Origin: Allacma fusca
Lineage: Eukaryota > Arthropoda > Collembola > Symphypleona > Sminthuridae
Length of the DNA stretch: 64,000 bases
Assembly (NCBI GenBank): GCA_947179485.1
Contig: OX359250.1
Span: 39,648,783 to 39,712,782 of the forward strand
Direction of reading: 5' to 3'
Translations under genes and position numbers: made by a program
The notes under the pieces: generated by a model
The model's database searches: none
Told to the model about the DNA's origin: nothing
What the model saw: only the letters and a program-made list of their open reading frames with translations
Shown here: positions 1 through 15,370 of the stretch, in pieces
Layout of the letters: each line of letters opens with the position of its first letter
Position numbering within the stretch: the first letter of the stretch is position 1

Positions 1-3000
1 TGGAGAATGACGCCCGCCAGACAAGTGTACTTCCTTTGTAGCTCCAAACAATTCCCTCCAAATTATCATTGTCCCTGGCTTTCTAAAGAGAATCCATTGA
101 CATGTGAACATATGATTACAGGATCTTCCTCCTCTATAAAGATTACTTACGAAAATGTCCGTTTAGTGAGAGTAGTATCTACACCAGAGCTGGAATCAAG
201 CTCCTAAAAAATAAACCCCCTTCTTTAAGGTTTTGATGACTTTTGGAGCTCCAATCAATTCCTTGGGAGAAAATGATCCGGAAATTCTAAAATAATTATT
301 CTAAAAACAAAATCTATTAAAAAAAATTGTATAATATGAATTAATTACTGTAAATCACGTATTGTCAGAATTAATAATATTTTTTCAATGAGAAAAGAAA
401 CTGTTGAAAGGATGGGGATGGACATTGTCGTATTTGTTAAATTTTGCGGGAAAATGTGACTGAGAACACCCCACAAAATTGAGTGAGTCACTTGCTTGAG
501 CTTAGCCTCTGAAAATAAATTGATTACTTTGTCACGCTTAATTTATTCCAGTCACAAAATATAAAAATTAGTGAGGAAAAGGCGAGGAAAAAGTTGATGC
601 AGTTCGTGGGAAAAACAAGAAGGTTTCCGTTTTTCCGCCATAATGTTTTTGCTCTTCTTTTTTTAGTACATCATAAATTCATTTTAGCTTGCATTATTTA
701 TTACATAGTCCGCCCCCCTGACACCACTCCTCATGTTAATACCGGTTCGTAGAGTCAACCATGGGATGCCCACATAGACGCTGAAAGGAAATGTTTTTGA
801 TTAACAACAACCATATCTTTTCTCTAATTGCTTTCCTATATATATGAGACTCTCAGGATCAACTTCATGCTACAGTATCAAAGTCAAATGGTAAAATGGA
901 TCACCGGAAATATCCCCTGGTTTTTATAGGGCCTTTGGAAAGCTCTGAACAGAATTAGGACTTACGTTTGGTCCACTCGGTGAAATCCTTTTATACGTCA
1001 CCTACACACACACACGTATTTAGGAATGGACATATGTATAGCGTCTTTCAGTGTACATAGGATTTTAAATTCTCAGCACACGTGCATGCATAATACAGTA
1101 GTTGAGTAGTGTATAAGGAAGTCACTTGTTGTTAGCTTTAATTTCCGCACAGTTTCTAAATCAAATTGCCTTATTTGGCATAATTCCCTCCAAACAACAT
1201 GTACACGCATATCTTACACATCTCCAGATCTTGAGCGGTATATGGAAAGTTCCCAGAAAGAAAAAAAAACTCCTCACATCATGCTACGTTTACATATTGA
1301 AGATACATATACAGTCTTTACTCTATTTATCTCCTACGAGGAGAGTTACATCCCAGAACAGGTACTTCGTGGGCTCCCAATTGGACAAGCCTTTCAGATG
1401 CGTCTGAGCTCCACAATCCTGACTCTGACTGGCCTTCCTTCACAGTAATAGTTACTGAATGAGACGATGATAACAGAGATGAGGGATAAAAAAATCCTAT
1501 TACAGTCATACAGTCCGTTATTAGACGTGACCACAAAACCAGTGCGGAAAAACCAGGTAGCAATTTCAGGGCTATTAGGAGGGCAAACGGATCCGAATTA
1601 TGTACTTGATGGGTGTGGGAGCCTCATCCGAAAACCGAATCATGTTTATGGGTATTGGAGAACAAAAAATTATTTATCCGCAATTACATGGCTGTAGAAA
1701 CTGTAATTTTCACACCTGTTTGTCCACACTGTCCTCACTCCCAGCCCTGTCGTGGTTGTAGGAGGATCCATTGAGGATGACCATAGGGACGACTACTGTA
1801 CACACAAATCCTCCGAGTCATCCTTCCGCGGAAGTTTTATATAATAAAGGGTAAAATTCAATTTTGAAACTTCACGGACCATAAATGCCGCTCGGAGTGT
1901 ATGGACCTTTTGTCAAGCTTAGTTTTTTCACGTTCAGCTCCATTTGATGCTAAAATCAAAATACGTTTAGATACCATACGGATCAAACAGTGCTTTCTGT
2001 TGTTTGCCACTTCTATACCTTAAGTGTAATTACAATTATTCTCAACATGTGTTTACATATCTAGAGTTTATAGGAAATGTTAGACTAACCAAAGTTCTGT
2101 GTACAGATGGCTATTAAAGGGGTAAAAACTCGTCAGAATTGCTGTGCTCAGAGTGAATACAGAGTAAATGATGGACTGTCCTCCAATGTAATAAATGCGA
2201 AGAAACAACCCTTAACTCCAGTCCCGAATCCCCTGACTCATGACGATGAAGGGAAGAGTGAATGCAAACGAAAACAAAGTTAATGAAACTAACTGGCATT
2301 GTTTTTGTGGCTTGTGCCTCAAAAGTTTCTCAAAGGATCCGGAGTCATTAAATTACCTATGCTTGAACATGAAGCCTGGCCCAATTCAACACCTTGTTAT
2401 CCTCCGACACTGGTCAAAAAGGCCCACACGTCAGTGTATTTTAACAGATGGGAGAAAAATCATTCAAATTCAGTCAACACACTCCCAGGGTATGAGTAAT
2501 GGTCCCTCCAGTAGTTCCTCAAAAAGTTGACTGTACAAGAGAGGGAAGGGGAAGTCATTTCCAAAAATCCCAAGACTCATTTAAAAACTGATAATTTGTC
2601 CGTGGACATGTTAAAGTGTGACTTGGTAGACAAGAGAAGTGCGGCAGACAAGGGCCGACTTATAATTATTACAAATCTCAAGGCGTTCAATCCCCAACCA
2701 AATGACTGGACCAAGAAGACAGCCGAGTCGAAAGGAATTAATGCTTTTGTCTGCTTCCGATTTTACGAGAAATAATAAGACTCCCTGTTACCCTACGCTT
2801 GTTATGTGGAGGCTCGTCTTTGCAATTACAACATTTTATAAAACCTGGGTAAATGCATGGGAAAGAGTTCTCCAGATTTTGTGTGTAGGGCTCTATTATC
2901 CAGATATGAATCCTAAAGCTTTAGACACATCACATACATATGTATCCTCATCCACATCATACTTCTACATCCAGCATCGGGAAATAATGACAGCCGTCGT

Positions 3001-3318
3001 TATGAGAACAAAAGTCATAGTTTTACAACAATTGAGCATTCCTTTTAAGGTACATAGGGTCATGTATGTCAAGCATAGGAGGAACGGTGTGGGACCTCTA
3101 ATCATACCTGTGCTCCTGTATGTATGTAACTAAATTCTGAAGACTGGGAGAGGAGCACCTTACTTTGAGTATAGAAGCTCATGCCTCTCATAATGAAGTA
3201 CAGATAAGAGAAGTAATGTTCACAAGTTCTCAAAAGACGACCCTGTGACGGGATCCCGACGTAAGCATATAACAGGGACTACGGATGAGGGAGAGAGACT
3301 CGAGACGCCGAAAGACAG

Positions 3319-3342
3319 GAGAGAGAGAGAGAGAGAGAGAGA
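3319..3342. repeat. (GA)n microsatellite
   Basis: Uninterrupted GA dinucleotide run of 12 units in non-coding DNA. Confidence 0.95.
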
Positions 3343-6300
3343 AAGGGTTAACTGATTGTGAGTTGGGTCCGAATTGTCATCGTCGACAACACTAATTATT
3401 ATCCTGGTCAGTTTCCTGTCTTGTTCAATTTCCAGCTTTCCTCATATTCCTTCCCTGGAGTACAAAGCCCTCATTAGGATTTTAAACAGTACCTTTGCCG
3501 GTCTCCTCATCCCAGTCATATTTACTGTTGTGGTTTAAATTTGTAAGTCCGTTGGAGTAACAGAGGCAACAACATAATTCTCATTGTGGGTCCCCTCACA
3601 ACTACATGCATATGTAGCATATAAGGCTAGCTTTTATTTCTCATTCATGAAACTTTACAGTTGAGTAGCACATAAATAGTATGCATGGACCAGGTTTTTA
3701 GCCCTGCCTTGTATAAACATTGTGCCATACAAAAAATTTGTAATCTTCAAAAATATCTTGGATTTATAACGTTTTTAAAATGAACAGTCTTTGAGTATAC
3801 AGAATAAGACATGTTTAACACGTCCCTTAGAGAGTAGACAGGGCCTGAGTGACAATATCTGAGTTTCTCCAGATTCTGCAGATCTCCAGACTCTAGTATC
3901 TACTTAGAACTTAACTCAAAATATCAATTTTTAAAGTATCATCAAATTTTGGACCCAAACCTTGGAAAACTAGGTCGGGGAGTCCCAGCGGACCCTGTAT
4001 AGTTTCCTATTGTGTATGCCGACACAAGACAAAGCCGCAAACACCCCAAGAATTGGTTTGAATGAGTCTTATTGTGTGTTTCCGTGAAACACTGAACTGA
4101 ACACTCATGATGTTGTCATGACAGGTTTTCATCACTCATTACACTGTGCACTATGGCACTGAAGTATATGGCTCCTTCAATATTCTAGGTGCGACTCCTT
4201 TCAACAAAAAAAAAGCCAGAGAAGTTTTTAACGTATTCCCCCAAAATTGGGAATGAACAGCTATGTGGAAAATATAGATTGGAACAAATACGTGGGGGAA
4301 ATGGAGGGTGATAAAAATGAGTAAAAATGTTCCACACAGTTGGAAATGAGATGACTCTGCCAAGAAGAATGTTTATGGACCGAGACTGCCAATGCCAAGC
4401 CCTGCTGATCGAGTATTTAAAATTAGTATAATAAACCAATTTAATAAACAGAAACGAATAATTATGGACTGAATCCCTCAAGAGCGGACTCTACAAGCTG
4501 AGGACTTTACAACAGAGACTACTATTGTGATTACATTTGTGTGGTTTGTAAAAGTTGTTACCGCTGGAACTCTTTATCAGTGAATCTTATGAAGAAAAAC
4601 AACAACCCAGAGGTAATAAAACCAACAATGAAGACTATACGTTGAAACCCCTGTCGAACTCCGACCAAACCAGTTATCTCCACAGAGTCAGACCAGCAAT
4701 TTATGCTGGATTGTAATAATAATAATTGTCTTAGGAAACAATGTCTGCTAAAGCGATAAGGTTTCAAATTCAACATCGATAACTGATGTTTTGAGCCGTG
4801 CCATCAAAAAATGTTGTTGGAGTTGTTGTTGGACATCTCTAGAATTATTACAATCTGCAACCCGCAGGATCATTTGCATGAGAGATGTCATTCTTAAAAT
4901 ATACAGTAGTAATAATATACAGTAGTATCTCTACAGGTACTGCCGGACTCTTCTATGGAAGGTTAATAGGGACTCTTGAAGACTTCCCCTGATTTCCAAT
5001 CGAATTTATTTTACAGTATCCTAGGAATCCCATGTTCCACTGGATTCTGGGAGACGGTTGGAACATGGAAGAAAAATGGGTCCGACTGATGCTCATAGTT
5101 TTACAGAGGGAAGGAAAATCGTTTAATTTGATCAAGATAACTGGAACACAGACCACAGAGAATCATCAGGTTCAGATGTGTCCATGTAGTAGTTGAAGCC
5201 ATGCTGGAGCTTCAAAACTTGACGGATGCTCCTTGGGAAACAGAAGTAGACACAAGTTGACATATAGTTATTGTCAGGTGCCCAATGTTGGGGTTCCCAA
5301 GGAATTATTGTAAATTGTGGGTTTATATGACTCCGACTTTGGCACCTTCCCCAGGTCCATAGACCGATTACCCAACTTCCCCCCACACACAACGAGGGAC
5401 ACGTACTACGAAACGTAAAATCCTCCAAAACTCACACAACCTAATGATGTGTTGTAAACTCTCGGAAATAATGAGACTAGGGCAATCTTAACTGGGTTGA
5501 GTAAATGAAAACGAAAGAATTTACTTTGCATTTAATGAGCTCAGTGTTGACTCAAGCGGTTAGATCTTATTGGAAGCACCCTGTGAATTGACTCCGAGGG
5601 TCTGTCTCCCGATCACTGGCCCTTTGGCCCAGAGTCATATAATCCAGGGGGCTGCGAGGAACAATTAAAATAATGGTAAAGCATGAGCGTGTCCATGTTC
5701 TATAAGTGTAAATCCCAAACACCAGTCACACTATGCAAGCCCCTAAAAGTCCGACAGTGTACCCAATGTGTGTAGCACATAATAGAAAAATGTGAGTTTT
5801 GTTGAAAAAAGATTTTTTTTTTGGAACTTGAGGGAAGGTGCCACCAGCGACGTACCTTGTACATTGTAATTGTTCAACTCGACGTAAATTGTGTAAATGA
5901 ATGCAGGTTAAGCCGCCGTACTTGTCGAAAGTCGAGAGATTAAATCGATTGCTACTTTTCCTTTCCTCCAAATGAGGAAACTTTTCCCATCTTCCTCTAA
6001 ATTATTGTGCCTCTGTGTTTAGCTCATTGTCAGAAATCAAAAAAAAAAAAAAAAAACTTTACACATGAGTTCATAATATAAACAGCCAGGTACAAATGAA
6101 GCTCCAGCTATGTACATGGGTATGGCTTTGCTGGATGAGCTTTTCCTACACCGACAGCAAATAATGAAGCTGAAGGTGGACATAAATAAAATTATTTCTG
6201 TTAAATCAAACAAGTGAGCAGAGGGAATTCTCATGGGGGTATGAGAGTGAAGGGAATCCAAGGATTACAATTATCACAATATAGGAAACCGGAGGCATTC

Positions 6301-8253
6301 ATTTGTCTTGTTACCACGTCAACGTGAGCATTATAGCTAGCAAGGAGTTGTAAATAAATAAATAAATACCCGAACAAGCTGACGCTCAAGGGAATCTACC
6401 CATCACAATTTACGTCCGGACCTCCGTAGATACACAAGTTACACACTATTTTGCATTTCTCATCCCACTCTCCTGTAATAAGCCTGGCTTCCTCATCTCA
6501 GACCAATTCCTCCTGACCCTTCTCATAAAAACTGGGATTGGGTCCCTGCGTCAGTAATAAACAACAGAATATTTTTGCATCTTCTCCTTCCTCTGCAACT
6601 CCAATGGAAGTCTTCTCAAATTCCAAATCATGAGCTTCGCCTGTCTCCGTAAAAGCATCGTATTAATCCTGGGAAAGTAAAGATGAGGATCTGAATAAGC
6701 AAGGATTACAATAATTTGACTTTTGTAATAAGATGCTCTTATAAAAGGAAGGATTTAACATTACATTAAACGGGATTGGTTACACTATTTTGCCCCTGTA
6801 GGGAAAAGGCTCTTTCAAAGGATTTTCTACGGGAAGATTATCCTTTACATATAGGAAGTATGTATCTAGAGTTGAGATGCACAGTCCAATTTCGAATATC
6901 CTATTGAATCATTGACTTCCTAAATCCTAAAACTTCTCTCCCTGTCAGTCCCCGAAGTATTTTCGAGAGTAGTCTCCGCAAGCTCTGACTGCTCATTAGG
7001 CTAAACGAGGGCGTTATTTATGGGACATTTCATATGGAAAAATACCTTTAATCATTTCCGATGGGAAATGCATTTCTTGATAGCTATCGAGTACTGCTGG
7101 AAGCCATCTCAAATGACTCGGAACGCACGTGAGCGTCAAATCAACTGTTCTGCTAAACAAATGAAGTACATTCTCTTAACAAATTGTTCCTCATAATTCC
7201 AGCTGAACGAAACCCTCACAAACTGTACAGGAGTTACTTTCTAACTTAGAGTAATAAATAATACCAAAGGATCAGGGCTCAGATCCTAACTTCATATCCC
7301 ACAAATCCTAATTATGAGAGAGTCAATTTTCTGAAACATGTTTTCGTCAAGTGGGAAATAAGTAGAATATGAAAAACATTCATATCCATTGTGAATTACT
7401 CCTAATTTTGAATCACACTTTTCCAATTTCCATCATTCAAACCATTTGGCTTATTATTCCTTGAGGGCGCCCTGATAAAAAATAAATGTGAGCCATACTT
7501 GAATTTACAAGCTGTCCACACGTCAGAATTGCTCATTAGTGCATTGACTATTGCTGGCATCAGAGTTGCAAATATTCCAAGAGTCTCTCCACACTGGTTG
7601 TTAGCCTTCCTATGATTTCCCGATAAATAATCCTTAATTAAAATAATTGAATTTTGACAAATTAAAACTTTCACTATTTGCAATCATTATACACTCAAGG
7701 ATAATTATACTGACATGAAGAACCTTCCTGGACTGATGACTTCAACAAAAATTTCAGTTTCGGTAAATCCCTGACAGATGTAGGATCTCCGCTGTTGGCT
7801 AATAATCTGTAGACAAAAAATCAGTAGATAAGAGAAATGGCCAGTAAATGTGTGTAGGGTACTGTGATTTTTTGTGTCCTGTGCTGTGAGTTTAGAGAGT
7901 ATGTAATTATTACATTTGGATGTGTTTTTGTAAAAATACAGTATATTAATGGAGGATGAGACCAGAGCCTGGATTTATACAGAGCCCCTGTGCCATTACA
8001 AATAAAATATGTTCCTGGAGTCTGCGAGGAGAAGTAAAATATGAAATTCTAAATTATACTTAAAGGAGAGGTCATGAGTTCTGAATCCATCGTTAGCCAC
8101 ACTATATATATACATATGTACCTATGCATAGGGCGAGCCCTGGGACGAGAATAAGGCAAGTCCTCCGACGCCTCATTACCGGACTGAGCAGAGAACATAA
8201 GTTCATAAAGTTGATTGTGAGGGGAAGATGAAGGGCTGCATTATTACATTAAG

Positions 8254-8270
8254 ATAATAATAATAATAGC

Positions 8271-8302
<32 letters not shown>
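8254..8302. repeat. (TAA)n followed by (AG)n microsatellite
   Basis: A short TAA trinucleotide run (about 8254-8267) is followed at 8271-8302 by AG repeats with one interruption (GAAAG). Confidence 0.9.
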
Positions 8303-8303
<1 letters not shown>

Positions 8304-10614
8304 TCCAGCAGACCTATAGATATGCTGAGTACCAACAACTACAAGAAATTTATGCTTTTTTAACAATACGAGCACTTACTTAATACTTCCTTGGCAAACC
8401 CTTGGGATGCATACACACACACATGAGCGTGAAGGGATCCCGTCATCCTGAATGGCATCATCACCATCCTAATGTGTATTTAAGAATTGTTAATATTAGT
8501 GTAGACCGTAGTTCGCAGTCCATAAATCTTCCGGGGAATAGTATAGTATGTGTGTAGTAAGTATGTAGGGAGTTAAAAAAAAACGTTCCCTTTCAGAGTT
8601 CCTCAGAGAGACTTCTGGATGCCAGGGATATCGCTGAAGGTGTGTGCTCTTCCTGGGGATGGAAGATGAAAGGGGAGCGAGCTTTCCACGATGGACGGCG
8701 TAAGTATATAATTGCAAGTTGGACCGTATAGGGAGACGGGTTGGGGTTAATTATCGACAAGTAAATTACAGCAGGTATTTCGTCCTTTCTGCATCCATAA
8801 CTCTTGCAATTATCTATTTCAAAATTCATATGAGAACATATATCTACTGTAGTAGAGTCTGAGTCCCTCAAGACTTGAGTATAGGTTCTGTGAGTCTTAT
8901 GAAATTAGTATTAAGTTTAAAAAAAAAAAAGCTGAGCCTAGGAAATCCTAGTGATTGTAAAATGTAATTTAGTAACTCAAGAGTGAAAGAGTCATCAAGG
9001 ATCCCTCTCAGGGGTCATTATTGTGTCATATTAAAAGCCCATTCTCGGATTTTATTGACATCCTGATTGTAGTCCCAGTCAGGGCCTAATGTCTTTCTAT
9101 TCCTACACATACAGACCCTGGGACTCATCATCATTACAAGTTTACAGTGGACTCACTCTATGGCAGCGTCCTCAAAAGGAGCCAAATCTTATCTTAAGGT
9201 GAGTCATATATGCTCATCTTATAACAAGAAAAATTTACATTACAGTAAAAGGGAATGCATCTGAATATCTCCCCCAGCCCACACTGTAGTACAGTACTAC
9301 TAGCGAAGGGATAAAATCCTGAATAGTGCTTTGGGAAAAAAATGTGAGTAAAATTTTTGTAGGATTCTCTCAAATGCAACAGTTTTATAACAATGTCCGC
9401 TCAAAGTAACTACTGTAACTTTTCGCAAATTTCCCTGAGCACGTCTCTAATCTGTATGCACTACTCATAGGCTATAGTTATAGTCAGTGGAGACTGCAAT
9501 AAAGCCTCCATGTCTTTCGGAACTGAGTCAATCAGGACACACAAGTAGGAAGTTTGAGTAAGTGTTAGTGAGATGTAAAAAATTAAAGACCAGCAATAAA
9601 ACATCAATTACTGTCCAGCACGACCATCATAAATGGAAACATGTTGATTCGTCCCTGCTTACAAAGTAGCCAAAAGTCAAGGAGTGACACTAGCTCCCTG
9701 TTTAAATATTCGCATCCGTGCGGTTGCCAATTACTCCCCAAAAAGAGCCAGTCCGACCGCCTGATCTCCAGAGATTAAGAATTCCGAGAGCATCCCCCCA
9801 ATAAAATGTACAAATGTGAGCACTATAAAATCCACTAAACTATTTCCAAGTGTCTTGCCACAATTTAAGTTTACGACCTTTAAATAATTATTACATTTTG
9901 TGGGAACCTTGTGCAGAAAATTTCGCATATTTCACGTACACACGTGAAGGCAATTATTATTACCTTAGTCAAATAGAACATTGTATCTGTACTTCCCACA
10001 TGTTCCATGAGGAGCAGAAAGTATTGAATATTAATTATGAGTGCATACAATAACATAGTGTAAGATTTTTGTATGAAATATAAAAAAAAAAAACATGGAG
10101 AGTGTGTAGCAATTTATCACTTGAGGACTCAAGACTACTATAAGAGCCCTGTTGTGGGTAGTCCATGGTCCATAGTGGACTTGGATGTATGATTTAAAAT
10201 ATACAGACTTGAGAAACAAAAGACTGAGGATATTATTTTAGAATGCATGGAGCGGTGAGACTGGGTTTCATTTGCATATTTATTACCCCCTGACCAAATG
10301 TTGTCTTTATTTAGGTACGAAATAATTATTACGTATATTCTTCCTACTGTTCTTGCTCCTCATTCTTTTTGATTACTTTATTGCCTCAAGTGGTTGCAGG
10401 TTGGAGTTTCAGTAGGAGTAGCAAGATATAGGATTTGGCTCTGGGTTTGATCCCGGGTTTATTATTAGTGGCCCAAACTTGACTTAATTATAGCGGATGT
10501 AAATGATGTGGGTTTGAGATACGATTGTCCATCCGTCCAGGGAATCATTCATTGATTCAAATGAAAAATTCTGGCTCCTCTCCCCTGGCAGCGTGTGTGT
10601 CTCTGTGGATGAGG

Positions 10615-10641
10615 TTGTGTGTGTGTGTGTGTGTGTGTGTG
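10615..10641. repeat. (GT)n microsatellite
   Basis: GT dinucleotide run of about 13 units. Confidence 0.95.
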
Positions 10642-11417
10642 ACGGAGGGATTCCACACCAAGTGACTCGTCCCATTTGAATTAATGTACACCTTGGATTA
10701 ATTCCAATGGGCCCAGGTAAAAGTAGCCCAATGAGCAAGTCCGTCTGTGGGCAAAGACCATTAAACATGACCATTAGCGCAAGTAATGCATTACTCCTTG
10801 TACACAATCAATTTGAGGTTTTTGCCGGACCGTTTATCATTTGCTGGCACTTCACAAGCGAATGTAATTTAAAGTTACTGCCAGGAAATTACTGGGATTA
10901 TCCCCCACAACACTGTATTCTCCAATAAAAAAAAATCCAAGAGGGTAGAATGTGCTAAATGCAACTCTTTCAAATGTGGAGAGCTGGGAGAAACGGAGCA
11001 AGCATATTTATTAATTTCGGAAATTTCTTTGGGACGGACCAGAAAGAGCCAGGACAAGAACATTTCAAAGATAATTTCGTATAATAATCCTTGTATACAA
11101 ATCATTTGAGGATGGGAAAAGTGGAAGTTCCTCATATTATTTCTGTTCAGATGGATAAGTACAAAATGAGGGGCTCCGCTTCGAATCCCATCATTTCCTC
11201 CACTCTCATGTATGGGAATTAGTATGCAAATTGTGCACACACTGACTCAAGTAATTGATGCCATTGTCTTAGGAAATTAAGGGAAGATTTAGCTGAGGAA
11301 GGTTTCAATTTACATATGTACATATTATGTATATAGGTATTTACATACATGAGGGAATGCTAAATGCTACTGGTTTCATTTATTTATTTCATTCTGTGTA
11401 TCCTTCCACACAGACAC

Positions 11418-11437
11418 AGACACACACACACACACAC
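11418..11437. repeat. (CA)n microsatellite
   Basis: CA dinucleotide run, preceded by degenerate CACAGACACAGACA. Confidence 0.92.
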
Positions 11438-14400
11438 TTACGCTGCAAAGTATCTCCATCAAATCTCCTCAATCCTACAACACACTGTACTACACACTGC
11501 ATGATACACTCCAAAGATTTTGATATCATTATCATCACAAAACTCACATCCACAGATTTAAACGTGGGTAGGCCTAGGCGCTCCGGAGCTCCCAAACCAA
11601 AATAAAGCCACAAGTTGCATTCAAATGTTCTCTGATCTCCTTGCTCTCCCAGCACTTCACTTCACAAAAGCCTCAGAGTCTCTGAGTCAGAGTTGAGATC
11701 GTAATAATAGTACTATTACATTGATAGCAAAAAAAAATACATTCCCCACAACTTTCCTCTGCACAGAGATAGAGTAGATATTAAAAGGAGGGACATTACA
11801 AGGAAGGAGCAGGAATCAATTTTTAGAGCCTGAGTCCTCCTGCAATTGCCTCAGCAGAAGAAGATGAATCTCTGGGAAGAAGCAATTCCTTATCACTATT
11901 GCATTGCTACTGTTTAAATGGACTGGAATTCTCCGGGCTCTAATGGACCTCGGATAAGATTGGATTAAGAACACACTCTACAAAACATTTCTGGACAAGA
12001 GTCCAGATAACCTGAGACGCTGGAGCATTATAGCTGGTGAGGTGGACGCTGACTAGATATAGTTATCTTAATATGGGAATTTACATGCAACTCCATACTG
12101 TGTAATATAAATATAAGCAAATGAATAATCCTAACGACAATCTAAGCATGCTCTCTCAATTTCTCACATGGGATATTGTTTTACAATGAGTCCTGTCCCA
12201 AGCTACTGAGCCTCTTCTATACTCTTCTGGTCTGTAGTGTAGATACATTTAGAGAGTACTGTCCGAGTAGAGACTATATACGCTATAGTTATTTACAGTG
12301 GCGTTCATAATATTTACTTTAAATTGAGGTCGAGTCGGGGTGTTGAGGAACTCCTGAAGACTCGAGATTTTTGCACAGAGGGAAAGGTGGGAACGGAGGA
12401 GCTAATTTTAACTGAAAGCCAAGAGGGCGGCGAACTTTGGTCAATAAATAAAGCCGTCTTTGAGGGTGTAAACGCAAAAAGGCCTCCCTTTTCATCTTCC
12501 CACAAGGCCTCCACAATTTACGGTGGCACCCAGCCGCTTTTACAACTGTACAAAATGTAACCCGTAAGTCCCAGGCCAAAAAAATGGTCCCAAGTTTCGG
12601 AGTGTGTATTGTGTCTACGGATATCTATATGTACATATGTATGTCATTTGTGAAATTAAGAAATAGCATCTCCTGGGATGCATGTATACAGTGAAGATGT
12701 GACCGTAGATTGTAGGTTCCAGGGGGGAGTAGCCACATGATCAGCTTGTACATGACTTGATGCGGGAAAATGCTTTTAGCATGAGCCAGGTTTACTGGGG
12801 TTTACACTTGACTCACCAGAATAGAAGACAAGGACTCATTCAAATGAAGATTATTAAGTCATAATTCTGACCCACCTTAACACATACTTATTTGAACGGG
12901 ACGATCATAAATATTCTCGTAAATTGCTCCATAATAATTATTCCATTTGGGAGTTAGTCTTCACAAGTGGAGGGGAACCTTTCCCCAAACTTTGGTCCTT
13001 GAATTCTCGAGCATTTAAGAATCTCAAGCCTGGGCCATTCTGGAGTTATGAGACGGTGTTGAGAAAAAAAAACGATAGGATCTTGAGATCTTGAGAGGGA
13101 CCTATATAACGTGCAAACCTGATTAAGACTTATGTTTTACGATGGCAATGCCCCAACTCCCTTTGTACTTCCCAGACTTTTATTTCATTTAATATGCTGT
13201 AAATAATAATCGAATTTTCTTCTCTCTCGACACTCTCTGGACGGAACGCCTTTTGCAACATCTTGATTCAATATGAGTTGTTTTCAATTTTCTCTCAACA
13301 TTGTCAGTCCGAGTGTTCCTCTGATTTTATACTCCTCCGTATGTATGTACATGTACATCCCTACAGGGCCAGAGGGGGATGTTTGTAGACGGATTTGTCA
13401 AAATCTCCGAGGAGATTATTTTTAAGGCGGATCTTTCCTTTAACATAAAAATCCTGAAGTATGGGGAAGTATGGCGGGTTCCAGTACACTCCTCAAGGTA
13501 CACTCCTCACGACACTTTCGTATGGCTGTATCCCCAAAGGAGGATAATAATTCATGTTCATTTTTATGACTACGTTTTTATTAAACTTGCTGCGGAATAT
13601 GACGTTCGCAAAAAATATTACAATCTTCAGAGAGCAGAGGTTGACATCACTTGAGGAGTTTCTAGTATTATTGAGATGCAAAATGTTCCTGAAAATGTTT
13701 CAGTTTGTTTTTTTTATTCCGAGGTTCGAGATAGATAGTCCCATGCTAAAAATTTTTTTCCGTCCATTTGTTTTTGTAATTTATTCCGTCCACATACAAA
13801 TTCTTTTATTACAAATAAAACTGAATATTACCAAGGCTGAGTGAAGTTGACAGTTTATTTATTGGTAGTTTGAGTCATTCCTATTTGTTTCCAGTAATTT
13901 TTTCCACTCATCCAAACCTCCAATGGATTAAGGACACGCCGCGATCATTCCTTTTACAAACTCTTAAATGTTCCTGGCACAGCTGGATAATTCTGGTATT
14001 AATATTGTTTCAAGTGACATAAAATCTTTCCAGTTGTATTCCCTCTCCTGTAACTTGTTTCTCGTCATTAAACCCCATGTTTCATAAGTATAATTGGTTA
14101 CTCCGAACTCTTTGAAATTGTGTGCAGTTTGGTATTTACAAGCCCTAAGTATTAATTAAGTGTGGTGAACAGGCATGTAGGGAATTCAAGCATACATATG
14201 TATTGAGTTCATTACTTGGAATCAGCTTCCGAGACAAGTCATAGATAGAGCTAGTTTAAACATGGAGGACTCACAGCAGCTCTCAAACTTGCTCACTTTT
14301 ATAATTCCTCACTTTCAATTACACCCTGAGAGCTCCGCTCCAAGTAGTATGGTAGGAGGAGGAAAGTTACAGCAATGTCAAAGAGATTGATGACCCAGAA

Positions 14401-15076
14401 AAAAAAATAGTCGAACAGTGTCTGTAACCAATAAATTACGTTTTGGTTTTTTTGCAAAGCAGGGAGGCCCCGCTGGAAATTTCTGTTAGCAATTGGAGCT
14501 CTTGTTGGGGTTTTTATTAGAAGAGTTTACCTACAAATATCATTTTTGCACTATGTAACTAAATCTCATGGTAAGGCTCAAGAGCTCCAAGTAAATTATC
14601 GAGATTTAATCGGTCAATACAATTATTGGATTTTAAACATGGACTTTAAAAATGGCTCAATGGTGGATACATAAACTATATATCTACGTAACTACTACAA
14701 ATTATTTATTTCAGTGGAGGGTCAGACCTAACTTGAAGGGTTTGCCAATTCCTGACAATCCCTTGTGTTCAAATGAGACTAAAGACTTGAGAGTTGGAGT
14801 TTAGGAGGAATACTCGGAACGGATGATCCCTCATGAAGAAAGTCAATGAAAAGAATGGATTCTGCCCGGAGCCGACTGTCCAATATATCATGAGGCTAAT
14901 GATCACCTTTCGTGTCTCTCCTCTAGTTCCAAAGCAGGTGAGAATTTTAAAACCAATTAGACCCACTGAGCAGCATTTAAGTGAAGTGTCGCACTCTTTT
15001 TGTTCCAACCATTTTCCTTCCTTTATCTTTCCCAATCAAGATCTTAGTATTTTTTCCAACTTCGCATCAACCCTGT

Positions 15077-15116
15077 GGAGAGACAGAGAGAGAGAAACAG
15101 AGAGAGAGAGAGAGAA
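15077..15116. repeat. Interrupted (AG)n microsatellite
   Basis: AG repeats interrupted by ACAG and AAACAG units. A forward reading frame across it is an artefact of the repeat. Confidence 0.92.
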
Positions 15117-15336
15117 CTAAAGAAACCAACCGGGTTCTACCATGCAATACATTCATCAGCAAGTGATAAGCCGTATAATTAGCATTAGTGAAGAATTGCA
15201 TTGTGACACTCTGTGTGCCCATGTATCAGTATCTAATAGTTTGTTATTTCTCCAAGATGCATTTAATGTACTTGATTTATTTCCTCACTGAACTTCGTGG
15301 GAGTTCAAAGGCCTATGGACGTCATTGAAATTATTA

Positions 15337-15338
<2 letters not shown>

Positions 15339-15368
<30 letters not shown>
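15339..15368. repeat. (TG)n microsatellite
   Basis: Uninterrupted run of about 15 TG units. Confidence 0.95.

Positions 15369-15370
<2 letters not shown>

Noticed and set aside
12299..12560. Open frames on both strands with protein-like composition
   Set aside because: An acceptor-like TTTACAG precedes it, but both strands are equally open, no family is recognisable and no partner exon was found.
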